DNA from: Catalinimonas niigatensis
GTDB lineage: Bacteria; Bacteroidota; Bacteroidia; Cytophagales; Cyclobacteriaceae
Direction of reading: 5' to 3'
DNA length: 64,000 nucleotides
Assembly (NCBI RefSeq): GCF_030506285.1
Contig: NZ_CP119422.1
Location: 2,046,001-2,110,000, forward strand
Notes under the pieces: generated by a model
Database searches by the model: none
The model's input: only the letters and a program-made list of their open reading frames with translations
What the model was told of the DNA's origin: nothing
Shown here: piece after piece, positions 54,653-63,845 of the stretch
Numbering within the stretch: position 1 is the first letter of the stretch
Layout of the letters: each line of letters opens with the position of its first letter
Translations under genes and position numbers: made by a program

Positions 54653-55111
54653 TCAGTTACTTTTCCCCCACTGTACCAGGAAAGTTCCGGCAATCAGCAG
54701 CAGCACACCCAATATTTTTTTGACATTAACCGGCTGTAAGGGAAAGCCCATCCATCCATAATGGTCTACGATCACGGAGAAGATCAATTGGCCAGCGATG
54801 GTAAGTGCAAAAAGCCGGGTAGAGCCAAGTATAGGAATCATGACAATAATGGAAGTAACGAAGAAAGCACCAATGACCCCTCCCGACCAAATCCACCAGT
54901 CTGTATTTTTAGCATGTAGTGCATTCAAAGAGGAAAACCCTCCACCCATGAACATATTGATAATGAGCAAAGCTACAGTACCCACTGCGAAAGAAATCAG
55001 TGATGCCAGATATGGATTATCAAGAACAGCACTCAATTGTGTGTTCGCACCTGTCTGTACGATAACACCCATGCCTACAATCAAAGCAAAGATCAGGAAT
55101 ATGTATTGCAT
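54653..55111 (-). CDS. YdcZ/DUF606-type small membrane transporter
   Basis: The 152-residue protein has five predicted membrane helices. The family signature GVIVQTGANTQLSAVLDNPY and SLISFAVGTVALLI is present, and a second GVIGAFFVTSIIVMIPILGS. The DUF606 (DMT superfamily) proteins occur as single or paired small units; only one is seen here. Substrate unknown. It is monocistronic and follows the 1001-residue oxidase gene's start after about 130 nt on the same strand. Confidence 0.9.
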   Translation of the reverse strand: MQYIFLIFALIVGMGVIVQTGANTQLSAVLDNPYLASLISFAVGTVALLIINMFMGGGFSSLNALHAKNTDWWIWSGGVIGAFFVTSIIVMIPILGSTRLFALTIAGQLIFSVIVDHYGWMGFPLQPVNVKKILGVLLLIAGTFLVQWGKSN

Positions 55112-55185
55112 AGAAATAAAAAATCAGGCTTGATGGATGCGAATATAATCCAAACTGCCTGATTTTGAAATTAGGTTTGACAAAC

Positions 55186-56010
55186 CTATCTGCCTGCTGA
55201 CGATATGGGTTGTTTAGTTACTTCGTCAATCAGCATACGCAGGGTTTCCATCCGTCTGGCAGGATAAAGCTGACTGGCATAATTCAGGTAATGGGTTGCC
55301 TGCTTCAGATTTTGTTGATTGTAGTAAACCACAGCTTCATTATAGTAGTTGAGTGCAGCCAGTTGTTTCAACTCAATCTCTGCATTGATCTCAAAACTAT
55401 AGGTATAATGATCCGCTTTTTCAGAGGGTATATCCTGCGCATACATTTCCATGATTTGTGTTATCCGTTCAGGGTCTTCTACAAAACCGCTTCTTGCATC
55501 CGTACTCTCTAATAAAATATTTCCCTTTTCGTTTTTGAGCTGTACCAGCAAATATACATGATAAGGCAACTCATGTATAGTATACTCAATGTTCAGCGCA
55601 TTCAGGATCAGGGCATAAAAAGCGCTTCCCGTAATGCAATCGTATTGTCCTTTATTCAACAAATCATACAGATCAGTATGGTCTGTGTAGCGCTTCAGGT
55701 AACGATTATGGATTTTGTAAAATGCGTACTTTAGAAATTGTTTTTCCGAACGATAGCGACTTTGCTTTTTGGCTAACTTTTGTATAAAGCTTTCAATGTC
55801 TTCCTTATATTCAACCGCTTCTACTGTCGTAATCTGAGGATTAACACCCAGAAAGAGCGAAAACAACTCTTGAGAAATGAGTTCTTCCTGCTGCACTGTA
55901 TCCTGATCCTCATGCAGTGGTTCAGCCATAACATGCCCGTAAAAAGCCGTGCAACTTATCAAAAACAAACTTGTAAGAAACCCTGAATAGTAGTGAGAAA
56001 AAAGCTTCAT
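55186..56010 (-). CDS. Exported transglutaminase-like protein
   Basis: The 274-residue protein has an N-terminal signal, possibly lipoprotein (LTSLFLISC, cysteine 20). A transglutaminase-like triad is seen: cysteine in NKGQYDCITGSAFYALIL, histidine in ELPYHVYLLVQL, aspartate in LLESTDARSGF. A helical C-terminal section (residues about 205-255: ALNYYNEAVVYYNQQNLKQA) looks like TPR-type repeats. It may trim or crosslink envelope proteins. It differs from the cytoplasmic transglutaminase at 18933. Confidence 0.8.
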   Translation of the reverse strand: MKLFSHYYSGFLTSLFLISCTAFYGHVMAEPLHEDQDTVQQEELISQELFSLFLGVNPQITTVEAVEYKEDIESFIQKLAKKQSRYRSEKQFLKYAFYKIHNRYLKRYTDHTDLYDLLNKGQYDCITGSAFYALILNALNIEYTIHELPYHVYLLVQLKNEKGNILLESTDARSGFVEDPERITQIMEMYAQDIPSEKADHYTYSFEINAEIELKQLAALNYYNEAVVYYNQQNLKQATHYLNYASQLYPARRMETLRMLIDEVTKQPISSAGR

Positions 56011-56336
56011 AGCAACACCCTCCTTTCTTAATCATTTTAGCAAACAGCAGTAAGCTAATATACAAGCTTTCTTAACAATTTGTTAACATTAGATTAACAT
56101 TAAATTAATGAATGTAAGATCAAAGTAGCTTATAAGCTATCTTAACACCGTGCCAGGATTACAAGCACTAGCGCTTTAATGAGGTGCTTAAAAAGTCCGA
56201 GGCTTTTTTTTGTACTGAAAATATCTTTGCACAAATCAGGTAAAACAAAAACCTTACTCCTGGTAATTCATAGTATGCAGGCTAAAAATCGGATCTTCTG
56301 TAGCGGAAGGAAATATTCAGGCAAAATGAATTCTGT
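56011..56336. other. Intergenic region with repeated TTAACATTA words
   Basis: No gene is supported. AT-rich words (TTAACAATTTGTTAACATTA, ATTAACATTAAATTAA) lie at about 56075-56110, upstream of the transglutaminase-like gene and probably in its promoter region. A weak AAAAAG/CTTTTT hairpin with a T-run occurs near 56190-56207. A 76-codon plus-strand frame starting at 56179 has no protein-like features. Confidence 0.45.
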
Positions 56337-57101
56337 TCAGGCTTCTATCACAATAGTTTCGGTAATCTTATCGTGGGTAGTCTGGCAGTTGCGGTCCCAG
56401 AAATACTGAAAAAACCCCAGACCTACCAAAGAAGCAGAGGCTGTATAGCCCATTACCCTTTCCAGACTTCCCCACAAAGAGATTTCTTTACCATTGAGCT
56501 TAACGACTTTGATCTTCAGGAAACGCTTGGCAGGTGTTTGTCCCTGCCATCGCCAGGTAAAAAAAGTAAAATAGACAAAGGCTCCGAAAAAGCTCACCAC
56601 CAAACCCATAGCATTGCTCAAATCAGTTAACGGCCTTACAAACCAGGACATAGAGGCGACCAAAGAGGCTTGGGTAGTAAGGTAGGTTTGTTCTGAAATA
56701 AAACTTAGGAAAAACATCAGCAACGCTACTACTGCCACAATCAATGGTACGTAAATAATAGCATACAGATAGACCGTCATATGTCGCCTGAATTGTGCTC
56801 TGAGCCTTGGCTCAATCGCTATAGCCTCTAATTTTTTGTCCGCAAAGTCAATGTTCTTCCTCAGAAGCCGCCGATTCTTCACCAAAGTAGTCCGTAGCTT
56901 TTTTTTGAAAAACAAAAAGACAAACAGCAAGGGAAACAGCAACACAAAATATTCAGTACATAACAAAATAACCAGCCAATCCAGACCATAGGCGATGGCA
57001 CGGCGGGGAAAACTGGCCAGCTTACTCCCTTGAAGCCTCTCGGCGATGACCACATGGCTAAGATCAAACTGATTTCTGGGTTTTATCTGCTCAGCATCCA
57101 T
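56337..57101 (-). CDS. RDD-family membrane protein
   Basis: The 254-residue protein has the RDD opening ASFPRRAIAYGLDWLVILL (Arg, Asp in the first helix) and four to five membrane helices between residues 35 and 215. FFTWRWQGQTPAKRFLKIKV is the standard second RDD motif, and TTHDKITETIVI the closing one. A charged cytosolic segment (residues about 70-105) is inserted between the first helices. RDD proteins may be Na+/H+ antiporters or accessory transport proteins; the role here is unknown. Confidence 0.9.
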   Translation of the reverse strand: MDAEQIKPRNQFDLSHVVIAERLQGSKLASFPRRAIAYGLDWLVILLCTEYFVLLFPLLFVFLFFKKKLRTTLVKNRRLLRKNIDFADKKLEAIAIEPRLRAQFRRHMTVYLYAIIYVPLIVAVVALLMFFLSFISEQTYLTTQASLVASMSWFVRPLTDLSNAMGLVVSFFGAFVYFTFFTWRWQGQTPAKRFLKIKVVKLNGKEISLWGSLERVMGYTASASLVGLGFFQYFWDRNCQTTHDKITETIVIEA

Positions 57102-57212
57102 AGGCTAAAAACAATGGTGACATCTTTTTACAACTCATTACCCTCTAATGACAAGCAAAGTACGGGTTTTGCCTTATTTGTCGTTGTGTAAATATTCTTA
57201 TAAGCATTAGTT

Positions 57213-57247
57213 AAGCACAGAGCCTTTCGCTTTGTGCTTTCTTTTTT
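57213..57247 (+). terminator. Orphan terminator with no gene upstream on this strand
   Basis: AAGCACAGAGC (57213-57223) pairs with GCTTTGTGCTT (57229-57239; one G-U) and is followed by TCTTTTTT. The nearest plus-strand gene upstream ends over 7 kb away; the neighbouring RDD gene reads the other way. It may end an unannotated short RNA starting between 57110 and 57190. The rest of the 57102-57434 gap shows no gene; a near-consensus TAACTTTCG (57375-57383) could be the promoter of the amidohydrolase operon. Confidence 0.6.
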
Positions 57248-57434
57248 GTTCAAAATTCAAAAATTTCCCGCACATTTTCCCAACACTGCTACATTAAAAT
57301 TTTGCTGCAATCTACTGTCACCAAATAATATGGGTAATTCGCGATATATTTTAAACTTATAAAACTTATTTTTTTAACTTTCGCGTTTCATAAAAACTTA
57401 CTTGATCGCGTAATACCAATTTAACCTTTATAGA

Positions 57435-60400
57435 ATGATGACAAAAAGAATCTGGATAGCAATCGTCTGTCTGCTCTCCTGGCAGTTGGCGTTTGCGCAG
57501 GAGGATATTTATCCGGTAAACGACGTTCGTGATAACCGGCCAGATGTTTATCTTTTTCAAAATGCTACTATTATTTCAGATTACCAGACTACCCTGGAAA
57601 ACGCTTCACTGCTGATCAGAGATGGTTTTGTAGAAGAAGTAGGTACCAATATCAACGCACCTCAAGGAGCAAGAGTAATTGACCTGAAAGGAAAGCATGT
57701 GTATCCCGGACTACTGGACCTGTATAGCAGCTATGGACTCTCTAAAATACCAAAAAGCGATGGTTTTAGCTGGGGCAGCGCTGAGCAGTTAGAACCTGAA
57801 ACCCAGGGACCTTTCAGCCAGAATGATGCACTCAAAGCTCATTACAGTGCAGGAGATGATTTCAGTGTCAGAGACGAAGATGCGGAAACTTATCGCCAAA
57901 ACGGATTTGGAGCAGTACTTGCCCACAAGCGTGACGGACTTGCCCGTGGCACCGGCGCTTTGGTAACATTGGGCAATGAAAAAGGCAACAAAGTCGTGCT
58001 GAATCCTCAGGCTGCTGCCCACTATTCTTTTGAAAAAGGTAGTTCCAAGCAATACTACCCGATTTCTAAAATGGGCTTTATCGCCCTCTTGCGCCAGACC
58101 TACCTGGATGCTGAATGGTATCAGTCGGCTAACAACAAAGATTATCAAGACAATACGCTGGAAGCATGGATTGCTTCACAAGACCTCCCTCAGGTATTTG
58201 ACGCGCCCGGCTGGATGCAAATCCTGAGAGCTGACAAACTGGGAGATGAGTTTGGTGTACAATACATTATCCGAGGGAATGGAGATGAATACCAGCGCCT
58301 GCAAGCTTTAAAAGCGGCTAATGCCCCTCTGATTGTGCCTGTTACCTTTCCCGAGCCTTTTGATGTAGATGATCCTTATGATGCCCGTCATATTGCTTTT
58401 GAAGATATGAAGCATTGGGAACTGGCACCCGCCAATCTCAGCCTGCTGGCACAGCAAGGGATTGAGTTTGCCGTTACTGCCGATGGACTGAAGGATATGA
58501 AAAGTTTCTGGGCCAACCTGCGTAAGGCTGTCAAATACGGTTTGAGCGAAGAAGATGCACTAAAAGCCCTGACTTATACTCCTGCCCGACTGATCAAAGC
58601 TGAAAACCAATTGGGCAGTCTGAAAAAAGGGGCCGTGGCTAACTTCTTCATCACTTCAGGCAATATGTTTGAAGAGGATGCTGTCATTTACGAAAACTGG
58701 ATTCAAGGGAAAATGTACCCTCTGGCCGACAAAGATGCCCCTGACCTCAATGGAAAGTATGCACTTACTGTAGGCAACGACCGCTACAATATGGAAGTAA
58801 GCGGACAAGCGGGCAAGCAGAAGTTTAAGTTGGTGAATAATGATACCTCCACAATAGATATGGAGGCTAAAATGCAGGGAGAAATGCTTACCCTCAGCTT
58901 TGCTCCTGAAAAAGAGAGTGAAGAAATCATCCGCCTCTCCGGATGGATGAATGACCAAGACCTGAAAGGACGAGGACAGATGGCGAACGGCCGTTGGGTA
59001 AACTGGAAAGCCACTTACCAGGGTCCTTTGGCTACAGAAGCAAAAACGGAGAAAAAGACCGCTGAAAAAATAAAGCTTGCTGATCTGGGCAAAGTCATCT
59101 ATCCTTTTCTGCCTTTTGGCAACGAAGAACCTCCACAAGCCAGAACCTACCTGATCAAAAATGCTACCGTATGGACCAATGAGGAAGAAGGTATCCTGGA
59201 GAATGCCGATGTGCTGGTGAGAGATGGAAAAATCGCCCAGGTAGGACAGAATTTATCGGCTAGCGGAGCGGTAGAAATTGATGGTAGCGGCCAGCACCTG
59301 ACTTCCGGCGTTATTGACGAACATACACATATTGCAGCCAGCAGCATTAATGACGTAGCCGCAGTATCGGCTATGGTCCGTATGGAAGATGTGGTAGAAT
59401 CTGATGACATCAACATCTATCGTCAGCTTTCCGGAGGCGTTACTGCTGCCCAACTGTTACACGGCTCAGCCAACCCGGTAGGTGGTCAGTCGGCACTGCT
59501 TAAACTACGCTGGGGACAAACGCCCGATGAGATGCTGATCAAAGGAGCTGATGGGTATATTAAATTTGCTTTGGGTGAGAATGTAAAGCGTTCTTCCAAC
59601 AGCAACTCTGTTCGTTACCCGCAGACCCGTATGGGTGTAGAGCAGGTATTTGTAGATGCCTTCAGCCGAGCTAAGGCTTATGATAGTGAGTGGAAAGCTT
59701 ATAATGCCCTTTCTACCAAAGAAAAAGCCAAAGCTGTAAAACCTCGCCGTGATCTGGAATTGGAAACTATGGCTGAAATCCTCAACAAAGAACGCTTTAT
59801 CACCTGCCACTCTTACGTACAGTCGGAGATCAATATGCTCATGAAGGTAGCCGAGCAGTTTGATTTTAATGTAAATACATTCACCCACATTCTGGAAGGT
59901 TATAAGGTAGCTGATAAGATGGCTGAACATGGAGCCGCCGCTTCTACCTTTGCTGACTGGTGGGGCTATAAGTTTGAAGTACGTTATGCCATTCCTTACA
60001 ATCCCATGCTAATGGATATGGCGGGTGTCACAGTAGCCATTAACTCGGATGATGCAGAGATGGCGCGTCGCCTGAATCAGGAAGCCGCCAAATCAGTGAA
60101 GTACGGCGGTATGCCTGAAGAAGATGCCTGGAAAATGGTGACCCTGAATCCTGCCAAAATGCTCCATCTTGATGATCGCATGGGAAGTATCAAAGTGGGT
60201 AAAGACGCCGATCTGGTTCTCTGGACAGATCATCCGCTTTCTATCTATGCAAGGGCAGAAAAAACGATGGTAGACGGACGCATCTATTATGACCTGGAAG
60301 AAGATGTGAAAAAACGTGAGATGATCGCCCAGGAAAGAGCACGCCTCGTGCAGAAGATGCAGGATGCTAAAAAGAACGGTTCTTCTACCCGCCCAGCATC

Positions 60401-60461
60401 GCGCGAGGTGCAACAGCTTTTCCACTGCGATGACCTACACTTTGGACACCTTGCCCATTAA
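57435..60461 (+). CDS. Secreted two-domain amidohydrolase
   Basis: The 1008-residue protein has a signal peptide (RIWIAIVCLLSWQLAFAQ). Residues about 35-430 are a first amidohydrolase-like domain whose metal motif is lost: KHVYPGLLDLYSSYG replaces the usual DxHxH. A beta-rich linker domain (residues about 440-545) follows. The second domain (residues about 570-985) looks active: GVIDEHTHIAAS, TCHSYVQSEINMLM, FTHILEGYKVA and INSDDAEMARRL. The degenerate first domain probably serves assembly. The substrate is unknown; relatives are labelled imidazolonepropionase-like. It is co-transcribed with the gene 18 nt downstream. Confidence 0.9.
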   Translation: MMTKRIWIAIVCLLSWQLAFAQEDIYPVNDVRDNRPDVYLFQNATIISDYQTTLENASLLIRDGFVEEVGTNINAPQGARVIDLKGKHVYPGLLDLYSSYGLSKIPKSDGFSWGSAEQLEPETQGPFSQNDALKAHYSAGDDFSVRDEDAETYRQNGFGAVLAHKRDGLARGTGALVTLGNEKGNKVVLNPQAAAHYSFEKGSSKQYYPISKMGFIALLRQTYLDAEWYQSANNKDYQDNTLEAWIASQDLPQVFDAPGWMQILRADKLGDEFGVQYIIRGNGDEYQRLQALKAANAPLIVPVTFPEPFDVDDPYDARHIAFEDMKHWELAPANLSLLAQQGIEFAVTADGLKDMKSFWANLRKAVKYGLSEEDALKALTYTPARLIKAENQLGSLKKGAVANFFITSGNMFEEDAVIYENWIQGKMYPLADKDAPDLNGKYALTVGNDRYNMEVSGQAGKQKFKLVNNDTSTIDMEAKMQGEMLTLSFAPEKESEEIIRLSGWMNDQDLKGRGQMANGRWVNWKATYQGPLATEAKTEKKTAEKIKLADLGKVIYPFLPFGNEEPPQARTYLIKNATVWTNEEEGILENADVLVRDGKIAQVGQNLSASGAVEIDGSGQHLTSGVIDEHTHIAASSINDVAAVSAMVRMEDVVESDDINIYRQLSGGVTAAQLLHGSANPVGGQSALLKLRWGQTPDEMLIKGADGYIKFALGENVKRSSNSNSVRYPQTRMGVEQVFVDAFSRAKAYDSEWKAYNALSTKEKAKAVKPRRDLELETMAEILNKERFITCHSYVQSEINMLMKVAEQFDFNVNTFTHILEGYKVADKMAEHGAAASTFADWWGYKFEVRYAIPYNPMLMDMAGVTVAINSDDAEMARRLNQEAAKSVKYGGMPEEDAWKMVTLNPAKMLHLDDRMGSIKVGKDADLVLWTDHPLSIYARAEKTMVDGRIYYDLEEDVKKREMIAQERARLVQKMQDAKKNGSSTRPASREVQQLFHCDDLHFGHLAH

Positions 60462-60479
60462 CAAAAACAGAAATTATTC

Positions 60480-61811
60480 ATGAACATGAAAAAATCAACA
60501 TATCATAGATTAGCTTCCTGGGTTTTACTGTTGGCCATGTCCGCAGCTCCGGCCCTGGCCCAGGTACCCGCTCCGGCAGAGCCACAGGAGAAGCCTATCA
60601 TCCTGCTGGGAGTCACAGCGCATATCGGCAATGGTGAAGTCATTGAGAATGCTGTCATCGCCTTTGAAGATGGAAAAATCACGATGGCAGGGCCTGCATC
60701 TGACGCTGAGAACATGGATCTTTCCGGCTATGAGCAGATACAGGCAGAAGGCAAGCATGTCTATCCTGGCTTTATTCTGCCCAATACCGAACTAGGTTTG
60801 GTGGAAATCGGAGCCGTCAGGGCTACGGTAGATAATGAAGAAGAAGGTGTGCTTAACCCTAACGTCCGCTCTATTATCTCTTACAATACAGACTCCGAAT
60901 TGATCCCCACTTTTCGTTTTAACGGAATTCTTGTGGCGCAGATTACCCCGGTAGGAGGCATGGTTTCCGGCAGCTCTTCCGTTGTACATCTGGATGCCTG
61001 GAACTGGGAAGATGCCGCCATGTTGACAGATGATGCCATGCATATCAACTGGCCTGGCCGTAAGCGTACCGAATTTGACTATTCTACCTATACTGCAAAC
61101 CGTGTACCTAATGAGAAGTATGAGGAACAGGTACAAACTTTGGAAAACCTATTTTCCGATGGTGCAGCCTATGCAGAGATAAGAGAGCGTGGAGAACCTA
61201 ATCTCAAACTGGAGGCTACCAAAGGTTTATTTGACGGCAGCAAAGCCCTGCATATCCATGCAGACGAGGCCAAAGAGATCATAGAAGCAGTAAAATTTGC
61301 CCAGAGCCATAAGGTACAACGTATTGTGCTGGTAGGCGGCTACGAAGCTTACCTGATCACGGATTTTCTTAAAGAAAATGAGATCCCTGTCATTATTGAT
61401 AACCTGCATGACTTACCCCAATTGTCAGGTGATGATGTGGATCAGCAGTTCAAATTACCAGCGCTGCTTCATCAGGAAGGTATCATGGTAAGCCTGGGGT
61501 ATAATGATGCAGTGAACCGCTCCCGCAACCTGCCCTTCATAGCGGGTACTGCCGCTGCTTATGGGGTAGATAAAGAAGATGCACTTATGATGATCACTTC
61601 CAATACGGCCAAGATCCTGGGCATAGACGATAAAGTAGGTACATTGGAAAAAGACAAACAAGCCACGCTTTTTGTGTCGGAGGGTGATGCGTTGGATATG
61701 CGGACAAATATTGTTGCGCATGCATTTATAGATGGTCGTAAGATAACGCTGCCTGCCATGCAGCAACGCCTCTACGAGAAATACAAAGAAAAGTATAGTG
61801 GAGCAGAATAG
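60480..61811 (+). CDS. Secreted amidohydrolase homolog without the HxH motif
   Basis: The 443-residue protein has a signal peptide (WVLLLAMSAAPALAQ) and an amidohydrolase-like fold (PIILLGVTAHIGNGEVIENA, NTAKILGIDDKVGTLEKDK). At the metal-binding position it reads HVYPGFILPNTELGLVEIGA, with no HxH pair. It resembles the degenerate first domain of its upstream partner, so the two probably form a complex with one set of active sites. The start could also be the second ATG at 60486. Confidence 0.88.
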   Translation: MNMKKSTYHRLASWVLLLAMSAAPALAQVPAPAEPQEKPIILLGVTAHIGNGEVIENAVIAFEDGKITMAGPASDAENMDLSGYEQIQAEGKHVYPGFILPNTELGLVEIGAVRATVDNEEEGVLNPNVRSIISYNTDSELIPTFRFNGILVAQITPVGGMVSGSSSVVHLDAWNWEDAAMLTDDAMHINWPGRKRTEFDYSTYTANRVPNEKYEEQVQTLENLFSDGAAYAEIRERGEPNLKLEATKGLFDGSKALHIHADEAKEIIEAVKFAQSHKVQRIVLVGGYEAYLITDFLKENEIPVIIDNLHDLPQLSGDDVDQQFKLPALLHQEGIMVSLGYNDAVNRSRNLPFIAGTAAAYGVDKEDALMMITSNTAKILGIDDKVGTLEKDKQATLFVSEGDALDMRTNIVAHAFIDGRKITLPAMQQRLYEKYKEKYSGAE

Positions 61812-61861
61812 GCTACTTTCTCTTTATTCTTGACAGAGCCACCCTCCAATGAAGAAAAAAG

Positions 61862-61907
61862 TTCCTCCTGAATGACAGCAAACGTTTTCGTTGTCTTTCA
61901 GGAGGAA
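61862..61907. terminator. Long hairpin after the amidohydrolase operon
   Basis: TTCCTCCTGAA (61862-61872) pairs perfectly with TTCAGGAGGAA (61897-61907), with GACA/TGTC as further pairing inside. No long T-run follows, so it may be a bidirectional terminator or RNA-stabilising end. Confidence 0.55.
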
Positions 61908-62018
61908 ATCTACTGGTACTTTCTTAGGGCTTGGACAATGGGAATGAACTACTGAGTCAGCCTAACATTGATATAAGCAAAAGTGCAAGCTTTCGCTCAC
62001 ACCAAAGTTTTACAAAAA

Positions 62019-62612
62019 TCAGTAAAGGTCCAGACTTTTGGTGTAGATATAGTGATCACCCACAATGGCCAAAGAGTAATTACCTCTTAACAACCTGGAT
62101 ACATTCAGGCCTTTGGAATAAATTTCCTGAGAAGCTACTTTCTCTTCGTATAGCACTTTACCGAACCTGTTGTATAACCTTACAAAAACAGGAGAATCTA
62201 CCTTGTTCATAAAAGCTACCTTCACCATATCAGGGGTCAGCTGTACTCCCGGCTTGAAATAAAGCATATTTCTTTGCCCTGATGTAATTTGAAACACTTC
62301 TTTTGAAACACCGTTTTTCGTTCTTACTTCTATAGTATACTTGCCATTGGGTAAGTGAGAGAAGTCATACTTTTTCATGTACGACTGATCCCTGATCTCC
62401 TCTCGGTGCAAAGTCACTCCCCGCTTATCTTTGATTCTCAAAGTAGCTGAAGTTTGACCGGAAATGTTCGTCACACGGATGAAAGCTTCCTTCTCTGAAG
62501 ACTTAACTTTACGCACCCTGATATGTGTATCTTCGTCGTCGGCCGCAAGAATTGCAGTATTTACTGTCAATAAAGCAACTATGGTCAAAATTGCGATTTT
62601 CATTGTTTTCAT
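62019..62612 (-). CDS. Secreted protein with two beta-sandwich-like halves
   Basis: The 197-residue protein has a signal peptide (MKTMKIAILTIVALLTVNTAILA). Each half has the alternating pattern of type IX-secretion C-terminal or DUF3244-like beta-sandwiches: TSATLRIKDKRGVTLHREEI with YDFSHLPNGKYTIEVRT in the first, and PVFVRLYNRFGKVLYEEKV with LNVSRLLRGNYSLAIVG in the second. Both halves end with an L-x-x-G-x-Y-x-I/L strand. It may be a small adhesin or structural protein. It stands alone. Confidence 0.75.
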   Translation of the reverse strand: MKTMKIAILTIVALLTVNTAILAADDEDTHIRVRKVKSSEKEAFIRVTNISGQTSATLRIKDKRGVTLHREEIRDQSYMKKYDFSHLPNGKYTIEVRTKNGVSKEVFQITSGQRNMLYFKPGVQLTPDMVKVAFMNKVDSPVFVRLYNRFGKVLYEEKVASQEIYSKGLNVSRLLRGNYSLAIVGDHYIYTKSLDLY

Positions 62613-62934
62613 GATTTTACTCTTTTGTGATTTAAACTTTTTGTGAATTATTGAATATCTAATGGTGTAGGCATAATCATTATTTTAATCGGTTATACCC
62701 TAGAGGCGTAAGTTTGACTCTTACATTGTAAGGACAATAGTCGGGAGGATCAGCCGACTGTAAGTCTTTCTGAAAGGATGGCTGTATGCCTGAAAGCTGG
62801 AGATAAATACCATTTTCATCATTGCTACATCTTAAGGTAAATTATAGGAGAAAATATTATTGAAATTCAGTAATTATTTATTGTTTATCAATAAATAATT
62901 ACTGAAATTTGATATATTCTTAATTGGCTAAAAA
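62613..62934. other. Divergent promoter region
   Basis: No gene is seen. It separates the secreted protein gene from the DUF2975-XRE pair, so both promoters should lie here. The long palindrome at 62866-62906 is listed separately. Confidence 0.5.
62866..62906. promoter_or_regulatory. Perfect 18-bp-armed palindrome before the DUF2975-XRE operon
   Basis: TTCAGTAATTATTTATTG (62866-62883) and CAATAAATAATTACTGAA (62889-62906) are perfect inverted copies with a TTTAT spacer. The right arm ends 28 bp before the ATG at 62935. It could be an operator for the XRE protein encoded in the same operon, or an RNA hairpin in the leader. Confidence 0.6.
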
Positions 62935-63462
62935 ATGGAAACGAAAACAGCACAGATTCTGATGGTTTTGAAAGTCCTCGCCTGGATAGCGTTCATTGGT
63001 TACCTCATTGAGGCGGGCAGTATCATGATTTCTTTTACAGTAAGTTATCTCAATCCTGTAGCAGCCAAGGATTTATATAAGGGACTGGATTTTTATAACC
63101 TCAGACAAATGGATTTCTGGCATTACACCCAGTCCATCTCGTTGTTGCTTGCTCTTTCTCTGATGAAAGCATGGGTGTGGTGGCTGGTCATCAAGACTTT
63201 ATCCAGCATCAATCTGGCGAATCCTTTTAAAATGGAGGTAGCACACATCCTGGAAAAGATAGGCTACATTTTGTTTAGCATTTGGATAACCGCACTATTG
63301 GCGAGTGCTCACACCGGTTGGCTGATGAAGAGAACGGGAGAATTATTCGGAAGTACTGATACGATGGACGAGTTTCTGTTCATGGCAGGGCTGGTATATA
63401 TCATTTCACAGGTCTTTAAACGTGGCGTTGAAATTCAATCCGAAAATGAATTAACCGTATAA
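62935..63462 (+). CDS. DUF2975 membrane protein
   Basis: The 175-residue protein has four membrane helices (residues about 10-33, 65-83, 108-127 and 144-160). DUF2975 proteins are almost always followed by a YozG-like XRE regulator, as here (3-nt gap). The family pattern, four TM helices with SLMKAWVWWLVIKTLSSINL and a FKMEVAHILEKIGY segment, is clear. The function is unknown; the membrane protein may relay a signal to the regulator. Confidence 0.9.
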   Translation: METKTAQILMVLKVLAWIAFIGYLIEAGSIMISFTVSYLNPVAAKDLYKGLDFYNLRQMDFWHYTQSISLLLALSLMKAWVWWLVIKTLSSINLANPFKMEVAHILEKIGYILFSIWITALLASAHTGWLMKRTGELFGSTDTMDEFLFMAGLVYIISQVFKRGVEIQSENELTV

Positions 63463-63465
63463 GCT

Positions 63466-63681
63466 ATGCCCATTACAGTAAACCTGGATGTGATGATGGC
63501 TAAGCGAAAAATGTCGTTGAACGAACTTTCGGAAAAAGTGGATATTACCCATGCCAATTTATCCATACTCAAAACCGGTAAGGCAAAAGCCATCCGTTTC
63601 AGTACCCTTGAGGCGATCTGTAAGGTCCTGGATTGCCAGCCGGGAGATTTGCTGGAGTATACTCAGGACAGCCTGTATTAG
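63466..63681 (+). CDS. XRE-family (YozG-like) regulator
   Basis: The 71-residue protein is a single helix-turn-helix domain: DVMMAKRKMSLNELSEKVDI, THANLSILKTGKAKAIRFST, LEAICKVLDCQPGDLLEYT. It matches the YozG-type XRE regulators that partner with DUF2975. It starts three bases after the upstream stop codon. It probably regulates its own operon through the palindrome at 62866-62906. Confidence 0.93.
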   Translation: MPITVNLDVMMAKRKMSLNELSEKVDITHANLSILKTGKAKAIRFSTLEAICKVLDCQPGDLLEYTQDSLY

Positions 63682-63704
63682 GTAATAATTAAACTTTTTT
63701 ATTC

Positions 63705-63845
63705 TCATTCTCTATCCCACTCAGAGCTATCTGCAAGTAATTCAGAGGTTTTATTCCAGTTATCTACTACAAATTTTATGGTTTCATGTGAGTGACCTAC
63801 AAATGCCTTTTTTATAGAAAGGTATTTACGCTTTTCCCCATACAT
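63705..63845 (-). CDS. Possible small ORF or 3' gene remnant
   Basis: From an ATG at 63845 the minus strand encodes 46 residues: MYGEKRKYLSIKKAFVGHSH then ETIKFVVDNWNKTSELLADS and SEWDRE. The amphipathic, protein-like composition suggests real coding, but there is no recognisable domain and no upstream gene signal. It may be the end of a lost gene. Confidence 0.35.
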   Translation of the reverse strand: MYGEKRKYLSIKKAFVGHSHETIKFVVDNWNKTSELLADSSEWDRE

